Below, one piece after another: positions 43,159 to 53,196 of a stretch of DNA of 64,000 nucleotides; position 1 is the stretch's first letter, and every line of letters starts with the position of its first letter. The notes beneath the pieces were generated by a model, which had not been told where the DNA came from, did not search any database, and worked only from the letters and a program-made list of their open reading frames with translations. Source of the DNA: Flectonema sp. DT1601 (taxonomy: Eukaryota > Euglenozoa > Diplonemea > Diplonemida > Diplonemidae). Location of the stretch: the NCBI GenBank assembly GCA_964019425.1, contig OZ025796.1, forward strand, positions 1,240,001 through 1,304,000, written 5' to 3'. The position numbers and the translations under genes were made by a program.

Positions 43159-46100
43159 ATGTCGAGTCTTCGGAGGGAGCTGTCTAATTTCAGAATAGCA
43201 GAACCAGAAGCCAGCAACACCATCTTGGAAGCAGAAGTTGAATCGTTAGAAGCGGAAATCCAACGATTGAATGAAATAATTAAAAAAGATAGACAAAAAT
43301 TTAAAGAAACGATTACACAAAATGACATTGAACACGAAGAAATGACTCAACAACTACTCCAAGTGATAGAAGAACGCGCTGAAGCGATGGCAGTCATCGC
43401 CAATGCAAAGGAAACTGGTCGCAAAGAAGCTGAAATCGTCTATTCTTCTGAATTAGATGGAATCAGAGAAAGAAAGCGCATCAACGACGTGTTGTTAGTA
43501 AAGATTAAAAAATATCACAGAGAGGCATTGAAGACTTCTTATGTGTATAAATGTTGGCAACCAAACTATTTTTTAATGTGTTTATATTTTTACAAACTGC
43601 GGGCGGCGGTGTGTAGATCAGAAATTGCAAAACAGATTACGAAATCTGAAACATTATACGATGAGGTTGCGACGCTTCGATTCAAATTAGCAAGTCAGCA
43701 GCTTCCTTCATCGACTTACCATCATTCAGCAAGAAGTCTTGTTACTCTCATACGAGACTCTCCGGGTACAGCTGAAGAATTGATTAAGAACAACGTGAAT
43801 TCAAGCACACAGTGGGCTGAGTGCGAACAAGTTCACAGGGACGACTACGGCACTGAACTCGAACACTTTTTACTTTCTGAAGATGTAAACACCTCTCCAA
43901 TACAACGAACTCTACAAGATCGGTATATTTACTGGAAAGGTCATAAGAAACAGAAATCAGCTTCAAGTAATAACCGAATTATTAAAGGAATCCCTTGTGA
44001 GCAGTCAATTGGACGTACCAGTACCAGTGACAGTAGTAGCAGTGACAGTGATATTAATGAGCTACCAAACTCATCAGGTCCGCAAGGAAAACCTGTTTAC
44101 GTTTACAGAGACTCAGACTTGGTCACATCTGATGGCAAGAAAATACTTCTCAAAAACGGAATCGCACTCTACGAGACCAGTGACCCCACACTACTTGAAG
44201 ATCAAACAGGAAGGAAGTACACGACGGAGGGTTTGCCTCATAGAGCTGATGACTCGTCCGACAGTAGCACTAGTGATGTCAGGGAACTCCCTAAGTCATC
44301 AGGTCCTCAGGGGAAGTCAGTTTATATGAATCAAGACTCAGACCTGATTACATCTGATGGCAGGAAAATACTTCTCAAAAACGGAATCGCACTCTACGAG
44401 ACCAGTGACCCCACACTACTTGAAGATCAAACAGGAAGGAAGTACACGATAGATGGTTTGCCTCGTGAGACTGATGACTCGTCCGAGGGCAATGACGTCA
44501 GGGAACTCCCCAAGTCGTCAGGTCCGCAAGGAAAACCTGTTTACGTTTACAGAGACTCAGACTTGGTCACATCTGATGGCAGGAAAATACTTCTCAAAAA
44601 CGGAATCGCACTCTACGAGACCAATGACCCCACACTACTTGAAGATCAAACAAGAAGGAAGTACACGACGGAGGGTTTGCCTCATAGAGCTGATGACTCG
44701 TCCGACAGTAGCACTAGTGATGTCAGGGAACTCCCTAAGTCATCAGGTCCTCAGGGGAAGTCAGTTTATATGAATCAAGACTCAGACCTGATTACATCTG
44801 ATGGCAGGAAAATACTTCTCAAAAACGGAATCGCACTCTACGAGACCAGTGACCCCACACTACTTGAAGATCAAACTGGAAGGAAGTACACGATAGATGG
44901 TTTGCTGTGTGATGAACAAGTCGATTCTAGAAATGGTGAATTCACTTTCAGCCGCGTTGGCGGACAATTCTCTCAGAGAGCCAAAAACAGCTCCTCAGCA
45001 GATGTTCAAGTAAAGGTTACTGACGCAGGAGTTCAAACTGACGACCTTATCCAAACATCCTTCAGCAGACAACTTGATTCTAATAGTAAGCAAGTCAGTC
45101 AACATATTCAAACAGAAGAGACAGATGTTCAACTTAAACCTGAAGTAGTTATCGAAAGAGTTCAAACAAAAGAATACATTCAATCAGAATTAAGTTCAAT
45201 AAGTAGTTCATCTGATAGTAGTACTCATGAGTGTGAAGAATGTAAGAAGAGAATGACATCTGCTGCAGTGGACTCAGACCAACTGAATGAGAACACAGTC
45301 GGTACCGATGACGTGTTTGAGGACTTCACATTCAGTAGAATAGGAACACATCATCGTATGCAGAGTGAAGAACAGAATGGAGTTATGCGAACACCCCGCA
45401 GGGTATCAGCGGTCACTGCATCACCACTTCAATCACCAGAATATGATATTTCTCAACCAGACCTCGTTAATATCACTACTTCAAACAATCACCTCTATGA
45501 CGGAATACGAAACTCTTCAGAAGTGAAAACTAAACCCATCAGTCTTCGTGAGTCACGAGAGAGTAGCTTTATCCCTATTCCGCGTGTCGTTCTACGTGAG
45601 TCGCGAGAAAGCAGCAGCAGCATTGCGCTGATCCACAAACGTCGGGGTAGCGAGTCTTCCTCTTCCAGCAGCTCTGAGTCTAGAGATGGTGAAGCGGTAG
45701 ATCGTAAGGTTGCTCTTCGTGAGTCACGAGAGAGTAGCTTTATCCCTGTTCCGCGTGTCGTTCTACGTGAGTCGCGAGAAAGTAGCAGCAGCATTGCGCT
45801 GATCCACAAACGTCGGGGTAGCGAGTCCTCCTCTTCCAGCAGCTCCGATGTTAAGGAGAATGTTGTCCTCTTTGAATCGAGAGAATCCATTAATATTCCA
45901 ATGAGAACATCACCAGCTAATATTGTAAAGGAAAGTATCCCACTTTGTGAGTCACGAGAGAGTAACTTTGTTCCTGTTTCACATGTTGCTTTACGAGAAT
46001 CCAGAGAGTGCATCATAATTTTACCACGTAGGAGGGATAGCACGTCTTCCTCTAGTAGTTCAGAGTCAGGTGTGGCTGAGAAAAGTATTACTGTTGAGGA

Positions 46101-49100
46101 GAAAACATTTCTTCGTGAATCGAGGGAAAGCTTCTTTATCCCTGTTCCTCGTGTCGTTCTACGTGAGTCACGAGAAAGTTGTAGCAGCATTGCACTGATC
46201 CACAAACGTCGGGGTAGCGAGTCCTCTTCTTCCAGCAGCTCCGATGTTAAGGAGAATGTTGTCCTCTTTGAATCGAGAGAATCCATTAATATTCCAATGA
46301 GAACATCACCAGCTAATATTGTAAAGGAAAGTATCCCACTTCGTGAGTCACGAGAGAGTAACTTTGTTCCTGTTTCACATGTTGCTTTACGAGAATCCAG
46401 AGAGTGCATCATTATTTCACAACGTAGGAGGGATAGCACGTCTTCCTCTAGTAGTTCAGAGTCAGGTGTGGCTGAGAAAAGTATTGCTGTTGAGGAGAAA
46501 ACATTTCTTCGTGAATCGAGGGAAAGCTTCTTTATCCCTGTTCCTCGTGTCGTTCTACGTGAGTCGCGAGAAAGCAGCAGCAGCATTGCACTGATCCACA
46601 AACGTCGGGGTAGCGAGTCTTCCTCTTCCAGCAGCTCTGAGTCTAGAGATGGTGAAGCGGTAGATCGTAAGGTTGCTCTTCGTGAGTCACGAGAGAGTAG
46701 CTTTATCCCTGTTCCGCGTGTCGTTCTACGTGAGTCGCGAGAAAGCAGCAGCAGCATTGCGCTGATCCACAAACGTCGGGGTAGCGAGTCTTCCTCTTCC
46801 AGCAGCTCTGAGTCTAGAGATGGTGAAGCGGTAGATCGTAAGGTTGCTCTTCGTGAGTCACGAGAGAGTAGCTTTATCCCTGTTCCTCGTGTCGTTCTAC
46901 GTGAGTCACGAGAAAGTAGCAGCAGCATTGCACTGATCCACAAACGTCGGGGTAGCGAGTCTTCCTCTTCCAGCAGCTCTGAGTCTGGAGATGGCGAAGC
47001 GGTAGATCGTAAGGTTGCTCTTCGTGAGTCACGAGAGAGTAGCTTTATCCCTGTTCCTCGTGTCGTTCTACGTGAGTCACGAGAAAGTAGCAGCAGCATT
47101 GCACTGATCCACAAACGTCGGGGTAGCGAGTCTTCCTCTTCCAGCAGCTCTGAGTCTAGAGATGGTGAAGCGGTAGATCGTAAGGTTGCTCTTCGTGAGT
47201 CACGAGAGAGTAGCTTTATCCCTGTTCCGCGTGTCGTTCTACGTGAGTCGCGAGAAAGCAGCAGCAGCATTGCGCTGATCCACAAACGTCGGGGTAGCGA
47301 GTCTTCCTCTTCCAGCAGCTCTGAGTCTAGAGATGGTGAAGCGGTAGATCGTAAGGTTGCTCTTCGTGAGTCACGAGAGAGTAGCTTTATCCCTGTTCCT
47401 CGTGTCGTTCTACGTGAGTCACGAGAAAGTAGCAGCAGCATTGCACTGATCCACAAACGTCGGGGTAGCGAGTCTTCCTCTTCCAGCAGCTCTGAGTCTA
47501 GAGATGGTGAAGCGGTAGATCGTAAGGTTGCTCTTCGTGAGTTACGAGAGAGTAGCTTTATCCCTGTTCCGCGTGTCGTTCTACGTGAGTCGCGAGAAAG
47601 CAGCAGCAGCATTGCGCTGATCCACAAACGTCGGGGTAGCGAGTCCTCTTCTTCCAGCAGCTCCGATGTTAAGGAGAATGTTGTCCTCTTTGAATCGAGA
47701 GAATCCATTAATATTCCAATGAGAACATCACCAGCTAATATCGTAAAGGAAAGTATCCCACTTCGTGAGTCACGAGAGAGTAACTTTGTTCCTGTTTCAC
47801 ATGTTGCCTTACGAGAATCCAGAGAGTGCATCATTATTTCACCACGTAGGAGGGATAGCACGTCTTCCTCTAGTAGTTCAGAGTCAGGTGTGTGTAAAAA
47901 AGCGAAGAAGGAACCAACTTCAACAACAACCAACTCGAAAAAGGAATTCTCCTCTACACAACTACCAAACATTACGGGTGTTGATGGTGAGGTACTTCTG
48001 GTGAAGAATGGAATCTTGATCTACGAAGACCAGAGTAACTCCGATACTTTCTGTGATGCGAATGGTAGAAAGTATAATCGTGAAGGAAATCCATTGCTCA
48101 GTAACACTAATACGTCCACAACAGGCGTTCAAACTGATATATTCATTGGTGAGTTCGTCACTGGAGATGATGTCTTCTTTAAAGGATCAGGTGGGCATAC
48201 GTCATCTCTGTTTGATGGCTGCGGTATCAGAAAACAGTCTTCATCATCCTCACCAAACAGTTTTACATCCAAAAGTAATTCCACGAAGAGTGACGTGGGA
48301 ATTGTTATTTCAAAGAGTTCTTCCGATTCTCACAAAAACTTGTTAGATGATTATTTAAAACAAGTCGACAGCTTCTCCCAAACAAAAGCTGTGGAAGTAA
48401 TCCAAACAGACTTACCTTCAGAAGATACCATCACACCAAGTGGTGATGTTGTTGTGAAGGATTACTCTCCTATTTTGAGTGATGCAACAGTTTCTGTTGC
48501 AACAGGCGTTCAAACTGATATATTCACTGGTGAGTTCGTCACTGGAGATGATGTCTTCTTTAAAGGATCAGGTGGGCATACGTCATCTCTGTTTGATGGC
48601 TGCGGTATCAGAAAACAGTCTTCATCATCCTCACCAAACAGTTTTACATCCAAAAGTAATTCCAACAATAATATTATTAATGTGAAGAGTTCCTCACCTC
48701 TTGTTGATAATGAAGGACATGAACACCTTGATCCAATTAAATTACCCGCCACTGGAAGAAACAAACAACCTCTTTATCTTAATAAAGACACCATCACTAC
48801 TTCTGATGGGGATCTTATTTATATAAGAAATGGGATCTTCCTTCGTCAGACAGGAGACCCAAATCAATTAAAAGATCACATGGGTTGGAAGTATACACAA
48901 AACGGAATATCAATAAAATGTAGTAAAGAACTTCCTGACCTAACTGGCATTGATGATGAGCCGATCTGTCTGACGGAAAGTGGAGGTTTGATGTGCAACG
49001 GAGAGGAATTGCACATTAAGAATGGAACAGTACTTTATAACACCAACGATGATTCTATTTTGAGAGACAATAATGGAAATGAATACAACACTGATGGCGT

Positions 49101-52100
49101 TCTCAGTGGTGATAAACTACGAGGACTGCCACTACATTATAATGAAGATGAGCCTTCTATTAATGTTACGGGAGTGAGTATATCAATCCAAACAGATGTC
49201 GATTCAGAAATAATTGAATTCAATAAAATTAAAGAACAACGTCCCTTTGAGAACAATAATTCTTTTATTGAACTAAAGGAGAGTACTTCCTGTATTAATA
49301 ACCCTCTTCAACACACGTTGTCTGAGAACAAGTCGTCAGTCAGTATTTCAGTTCAGACGGATGTCACACTTCGCAGTGAAGTCATCGACAACAACAACAC
49401 AACCGTCAGTACCTCAATTCAGACCGACACCAGTTCAGAAATAATTGAATTCAGTAGAATTATGGGAACACTCGATGGTACTAAAGAACAACGTCCCCTT
49501 GAGAACAATAATTCTTTTATTGAACTAAAGGAGAGTACTTCCTGTATTAATAACCCTCTTCAACACACGTTGTCTGAGAACAAGTCGTCAGTCTGTATTT
49601 CAGTTCAGACGGATGTCACACTTCGCAGTGAAGTCATCGACAACAACAACACAACCGTCAGTACCTCAATTCAGACCGACACCAGTTCAGAAATAATTGA
49701 ATTCAGTAGAATTATGGGAACACTCGATGGTACTAAAGAACAACGTCCCCTTGAGAACAATAATTCTTTTATTGAACTGAAGGAGAGTACTTCCTGTATT
49801 AGTAACCCTCTTCAACACATGTTGTCTGAGAACAAGTCGCCAGTCAGTATTTCAGTACAGACAGACCAACACGACTCAGCATTACAAACAGACTCAGAAG
49901 GAGGTATTAGAGAATTGTTTAACTCAGTCTGGACAGATGGGAGTCAAATTCTAATTAGCGATTCCAATGAAATGATTACCAGCAGTGGTATGAAGTTTTG
50001 TATAAAAGATGGGATCCTGATGCCCGTCAGTCACACTGTTGACACTCTGATACATGAGGATAGTCTTCATAAACAAAATGATGATCATATTATTAACAAC
50101 CCTAACAGCTTATCAACCACCAGTAATCATGTAATCCTTACTCATGATGGGAAGCTGTCAAACTTAAATGAGAACTTTAATATCAGAGACAGGTCATCTA
50201 ACGGCAGCTCTATTCGAATGGAGAGGAGCGTTTCTGTGAAGTCATCGACCTCCTCATCACAAGTCTCTTCCAACAGCGGTGAAGTCGTCATGGGCGGTGA
50301 CGTGAAGGCCAACTCGGAACTGTCTGCTGAAGAGAGAAGACCAACAAACTCGACCTCCACTTCGAACGATACCAACCTCAATATCGAGAAGAGTATTTCA
50401 GAGAACTCTCCCTCAACACATTCCAATAACAGAGATCTTCCATCGATTAGAGTGAGACGTCTTTCATTGAGTGATGAGAACTTTAATATCAGAAAGGGGT
50501 CCGTAAGATCTGCGGCAACAACTTCATCGAAACGAAGCAGCGCTGTCAAAGTATCTGAAAACAGGAAGGATGTCAAAATCAGGGGGAGAGACGTTTCTGT
50601 GAAGTCAGCAACCTCCTCATCACAAGTCTGTTCCAACAGCGATGAAGTCGTCGTAGGCAGTGACGTGAAAGCTGACTGTACAGTAAGTAAACAAAACACT
50701 TCAGAGAGTATGACAACAGGTAGGAAGCTTGTTAACCATCAGAGTGATGTTATTAATAACTCAACAGATGAATTAATTAATAAGATTCCAATCACTTCTT
50801 TAGAATGTATCGAAGTCTCGAGTACTTCTGTTTATGAACATCACACAAAGACGTTAGTTGACGGAGAGTGGAATGATATGAGCAACTTCAATAATATCGA
50901 GAAGAGTATTTCAGGGAACTCGACTTCAACACTAATCAGTACTGTACAAGTTACTGATGAGAAAGAGAAGATGACCTCCACTTCGAATGATACCAACCTC
51001 AATATCGAGAAGAGTATTTCAGAGAACTCTCCCTCAACACATTCCAATAACAGAGATCTTCCATCGATTAGAGTGAGACGTCTTTCATTGAGTGATGAGA
51101 ACTTTAATATCAGAAAGGGGTCCGTAAGATCTGCGGCAACAACATCATCGAAACGAAGCAGCGCTGTCAAAGTATCTGAAAACAGGAAAGATGTCAAAAT
51201 CGGGGTCTCATCACAAGTCTGTTCCAACAGCGATGAAGTCGTTGTAGGCAGTGACGTGAAAGCTGACTCTACAGTAAGTAAACAAAACACTTCAGAGAGT
51301 AATGTATTGATTCCAACTAAACCAACTACAGCACAGATGACTAATACTTTGAAACTAACTGATAACAGTGAGCCAACTGATAACACGACATTTAGTAGAG
51401 AACAACTTCTGTGGTCAAAGAAGTCACATGTAGAAGACAATAATCAACCAACTGGTAGTAACAGTGGTGTTCTTGAACCTTGTGGTGCCTCACTTGACTC
51501 ATTAAACATGACAGCAGGTAAGAAGCTTGTTAACCATCAGAGTGATGTTATTAATAACTCAACAGATGAATTAATTAATAAGATTCCAATCACTTCTTTA
51601 GAATGTATCGAAGTCTCGAGTACTTCTGTTTATGAACATCACACAAAGACGTTAGTTGACGGAGAGTGGAATGTCAGTTTAGAAAACCAACTTCCTGCCA
51701 CACCTTTCAGGAGCAGGCAAAATGTCTCAAATGAAAATTTGAAAACACCCGTCACATCAATCAGTACAACAGCATTAAGTGAAGAACATATCCAGAAGTG
51801 GGACATCACACCTTATAAGAGTAGAGAGAGTACTGAACCATCTCTTGTTCAAAGTAGTTGTTCAGTTCCATCTGAGTCAGTTGATGAACATTATGAAGAT
51901 AGGAATGTTTCAGACGATCAACTTCGTATCAGAAATATAGATAAGAAGAGTAATGTATCAGTAATTGAAGACTTAGTCAGATTAACACCAACAACTGACT
52001 TTAATTCATCAGTAGCCTCAACCAAATCAATTCAACTCACGGGATGGAACTTCGGAGGGTATTCTGGAAAAGTATTCTCAAATGATGCGAACTTTACATC

Positions 52101-52551
52101 AAATGACAACACTCAACAATCACCAACTGTATCGAGGTATAGAGACTCACCTGCAACTGTTATGTATAAACAAGTGTACTCTCATAGAAATGGTTCTTAT
52201 GATCTGAATGTGAGTAATGATATGATCAATCATTTGCATACTGCGAGAGTTGAAAATTTAGAAAAAGATTTGCAACTGCGAACATTACAGATTCGTTCTG
52301 ATGAGCAGGCAGATCAAATTAGTCATCTTCGTGAGGAGATTCAATTGTCGAGACAATCAACAGTTTTAAAAACAAACCAACCCATCAGTGAAATAAGCGA
52401 AGAAGAGAGTCTTGCGTATTCTACAATACCGCCATTCGAAGTAGAGGTACAATTTTCCAGTGGAATCTCGACTGATACTAACGGTGTAGACAACTTCAAT
52501 AATGACCTCATCGTCGTCGCCCCTTGTGCTGGTCTTCGTGAATTGCAGTAA
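43159..52551 (+). CDS. Giant low-complexity scaffold protein with three repeat families and LC8-like motifs
   Basis: This is a single exon of 3130 aa. Residues about 1-190 are mostly coiled coil with one aromatic break. About 300-590 holds four copies of a 58- to 64-aa unit (SSGPQGK..Y....DSDLVTSDG then KILLKNGIALYET), with diverged copies near residues 1600, 1855, 1930 and 2260. About 794-1580 is a Ser/Arg/Glu block with about 29 RESRES-type hexads. About 620-2245 contains 13 motifs such as GVQTD, SIQTD and SVQTD, like dynein light chain LC8 ligands. Further repeated blocks follow (about 2390-2850). A short coiled coil ends the protein (about 3030-3065). There is no signal peptide. I do not recognise the family. 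A cytoskeletal or flagellar scaffold is plausible but inferred. Confidence 0.82.
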   Translation: MSSLRRELSNFRIAEPEASNTILEAEVESLEAEIQRLNEIIKKDRQKFKETITQNDIEHEEMTQQLLQVIEERAEAMAVIANAKETGRKEAEIVYSSELDGIRERKRINDVLLVKIKKYHREALKTSYVYKCWQPNYFLMCLYFYKLRAAVCRSEIAKQITKSETLYDEVATLRFKLASQQLPSSTYHHSARSLVTLIRDSPGTAEELIKNNVNSSTQWAECEQVHRDDYGTELEHFLLSEDVNTSPIQRTLQDRYIYWKGHKKQKSASSNNRIIKGIPCEQSIGRTSTSDSSSSDSDINELPNSSGPQGKPVYVYRDSDLVTSDGKKILLKNGIALYETSDPTLLEDQTGRKYTTEGLPHRADDSSDSSTSDVRELPKSSGPQGKSVYMNQDSDLITSDGRKILLKNGIALYETSDPTLLEDQTGRKYTIDGLPRETDDSSEGNDVRELPKSSGPQGKPVYVYRDSDLVTSDGRKILLKNGIALYETNDPTLLEDQTRRKYTTEGLPHRADDSSDSSTSDVRELPKSSGPQGKSVYMNQDSDLITSDGRKILLKNGIALYETSDPTLLEDQTGRKYTIDGLLCDEQVDSRNGEFTFSRVGGQFSQRAKNSSSADVQVKVTDAGVQTDDLIQTSFSRQLDSNSKQVSQHIQTEETDVQLKPEVVIERVQTKEYIQSELSSISSSSDSSTHECEECKKRMTSAAVDSDQLNENTVGTDDVFEDFTFSRIGTHHRMQSEEQNGVMRTPRRVSAVTASPLQSPEYDISQPDLVNITTSNNHLYDGIRNSSEVKTKPISLRESRESSFIPIPRVVLRESRESSSSIALIHKRRGSESSSSSSSESRDGEAVDRKVALRESRESSFIPVPRVVLRESRESSSSIALIHKRRGSESSSSSSSDVKENVVLFESRESINIPMRTSPANIVKESIPLCESRESNFVPVSHVALRESRECIIILPRRRDSTSSSSSSESGVAEKSITVEEKTFLRESRESFFIPVPRVVLRESRESCSSIALIHKRRGSESSSSSSSDVKENVVLFESRESINIPMRTSPANIVKESIPLRESRESNFVPVSHVALRESRECIIISQRRRDSTSSSSSSESGVAEKSIAVEEKTFLRESRESFFIPVPRVVLRESRESSSSIALIHKRRGSESSSSSSSESRDGEAVDRKVALRESRESSFIPVPRVVLRESRESSSSIALIHKRRGSESSSSSSSESRDGEAVDRKVALRESRESSFIPVPRVVLRESRESSSSIALIHKRRGSESSSSSSSESGDGEAVDRKVALRESRESSFIPVPRVVLRESRESSSSIALIHKRRGSESSSSSSSESRDGEAVDRKVALRESRESSFIPVPRVVLRESRESSSSIALIHKRRGSESSSSSSSESRDGEAVDRKVALRESRESSFIPVPRVVLRESRESSSSIALIHKRRGSESSSSSSSESRDGEAVDRKVALRELRESSFIPVPRVVLRESRESSSSIALIHKRRGSESSSSSSSDVKENVVLFESRESINIPMRTSPANIVKESIPLRESRESNFVPVSHVALRESRECIIISPRRRDSTSSSSSSESGVCKKAKKEPTSTTTNSKKEFSSTQLPNITGVDGEVLLVKNGILIYEDQSNSDTFCDANGRKYNREGNPLLSNTNTSTTGVQTDIFIGEFVTGDDVFFKGSGGHTSSLFDGCGIRKQSSSSSPNSFTSKSNSTKSDVGIVISKSSSDSHKNLLDDYLKQVDSFSQTKAVEVIQTDLPSEDTITPSGDVVVKDYSPILSDATVSVATGVQTDIFTGEFVTGDDVFFKGSGGHTSSLFDGCGIRKQSSSSSPNSFTSKSNSNNNIINVKSSSPLVDNEGHEHLDPIKLPATGRNKQPLYLNKDTITTSDGDLIYIRNGIFLRQTGDPNQLKDHMGWKYTQNGISIKCSKELPDLTGIDDEPICLTESGGLMCNGEELHIKNGTVLYNTNDDSILRDNNGNEYNTDGVLSGDKLRGLPLHYNEDEPSINVTGVSISIQTDVDSEIIEFNKIKEQRPFENNNSFIELKESTSCINNPLQHTLSENKSSVSISVQTDVTLRSEVIDNNNTTVSTSIQTDTSSEIIEFSRIMGTLDGTKEQRPLENNNSFIELKESTSCINNPLQHTLSENKSSVCISVQTDVTLRSEVIDNNNTTVSTSIQTDTSSEIIEFSRIMGTLDGTKEQRPLENNNSFIELKESTSCISNPLQHMLSENKSPVSISVQTDQHDSALQTDSEGGIRELFNSVWTDGSQILISDSNEMITSSGMKFCIKDGILMPVSHTVDTLIHEDSLHKQNDDHIINNPNSLSTTSNHVILTHDGKLSNLNENFNIRDRSSNGSSIRMERSVSVKSSTSSSQVSSNSGEVVMGGDVKANSELSAEERRPTNSTSTSNDTNLNIEKSISENSPSTHSNNRDLPSIRVRRLSLSDENFNIRKGSVRSAATTSSKRSSAVKVSENRKDVKIRGRDVSVKSATSSSQVCSNSDEVVVGSDVKADCTVSKQNTSESMTTGRKLVNHQSDVINNSTDELINKIPITSLECIEVSSTSVYEHHTKTLVDGEWNDMSNFNNIEKSISGNSTSTLISTVQVTDEKEKMTSTSNDTNLNIEKSISENSPSTHSNNRDLPSIRVRRLSLSDENFNIRKGSVRSAATTSSKRSSAVKVSENRKDVKIGVSSQVCSNSDEVVVGSDVKADSTVSKQNTSESNVLIPTKPTTAQMTNTLKLTDNSEPTDNTTFSREQLLWSKKSHVEDNNQPTGSNSGVLEPCGASLDSLNMTAGKKLVNHQSDVINNSTDELINKIPITSLECIEVSSTSVYEHHTKTLVDGEWNVSLENQLPATPFRSRQNVSNENLKTPVTSISTTALSEEHIQKWDITPYKSRESTEPSLVQSSCSVPSESVDEHYEDRNVSDDQLRIRNIDKKSNVSVIEDLVRLTPTTDFNSSVASTKSIQLTGWNFGGYSGKVFSNDANFTSNDNTQQSPTVSRYRDSPATVMYKQVYSHRNGSYDLNVSNDMINHLHTARVENLEKDLQLRTLQIRSDEQADQISHLREEIQLSRQSTVLKTNQPISEISEEESLAYSTIPPFEVEVQFSSGISTDTNGVDNFNNDLIVVAPCAGLRELQ
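44050..44920 (+). repeat. Four-copy coding repeat (SDG...ILLKNG unit)
   Basis: Units begin at about 44060, 44284, 44503 and 44728 with LP.SSGPQGK. The first and third are alike (KPVYVYRDSDLVTSDG), as are the second and fourth (KSVYMNQDSDLITSDG), so the set arose by doubling a two-unit block of about 443 bp. Diverged versions of the same unit lie at about 47964, 48733, 48928 and 49912. Confidence 0.85.
45540..47890 (+). repeat. RESRES repeat block, 171-bp unit
   Basis: The core unit codes 57 aa containing LRESRESSFIPVPRVV, then LRESRESSSSIALIHKRR, then a Ser-rich run. Starts at 46676 and 46847 show the 171-bp period. Copies interleave with a second module (DVKENVVLFESRESINIP and RESNFVPVSHVAL). 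Neighbouring copies are nearly identical in DNA. I count about 29 RESRES-type hexads. Confidence 0.88.
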
Positions 52552-53196
52552 TTTTTTTTTTTTTTTTTTTTTTTTAATTATCATCCTTTCTGGTTTGTAT
52601 TTCATTGTTTTGCAATAAAAAAATGTATGGATTTTCTTTGTTTTTTTTTTACATACTTAATTTCTGTTTTTTGTTGTGTTGCGTGAAGGCTGAAGAATCC
52701 TTAATTTCCATTTCAGCCTTTTTTTTTTTTTTTTTTATTTCTCTCCTTTTGTTGATCTGGAGGTTGATTCAACTGGATTATTTGCTCTTACGAAAACTTA
52801 GATTTTTTATTTATTTATTTCTTTACCGCCCCATCGGATGTACCAAATCAGGAAACCCCCTTTCCTGATGTTGCTGACTTTCAATGTGTGTGTTGTTTTC
52901 AACGATGGATTATCGATAGCCACATCACCTATTGTGATTGTGAAATCTTTTTATTCAGTTCTTTACTCATTGTTATTTATTTTGTGAACCGAAACAGCTT
53001 TAAAAGGTTCTCGTTTTATACTTTTTTTTTCTGTTTATTTATTTAAACAAAAAAAACAACAAAAAAAAAAAAAATAGAAATTATTATTATATTACATGGT
53101 CACCAAAAAAACCATTTTGGTTAGTTTTTTTTTTTTTTTTTTTTTTTCCATATTAAAAGTTACTTATTATTTTTTTTATATCAGTATTGTATTCAC
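52552..53196. other. Spacer before the PH-like gene
   Basis: No gene. It is T-rich, with a T-run of about 23 straight after the giant gene's stop and another near 53126. CAG ending at 53184 lies 12 nt before the next start codon. Confidence 0.6.

Noticed and set aside
45495-47972. An 825-codon open frame on the minus strand opposite the RESRES block
   Set aside because: It mirrors the repeat of the + strand gene. Codon periodicity of the Ser/Arg/Glu repeat keeps the reverse frame free of stops. It has no domain of its own and only repeats LLSRDSRR-type wording.
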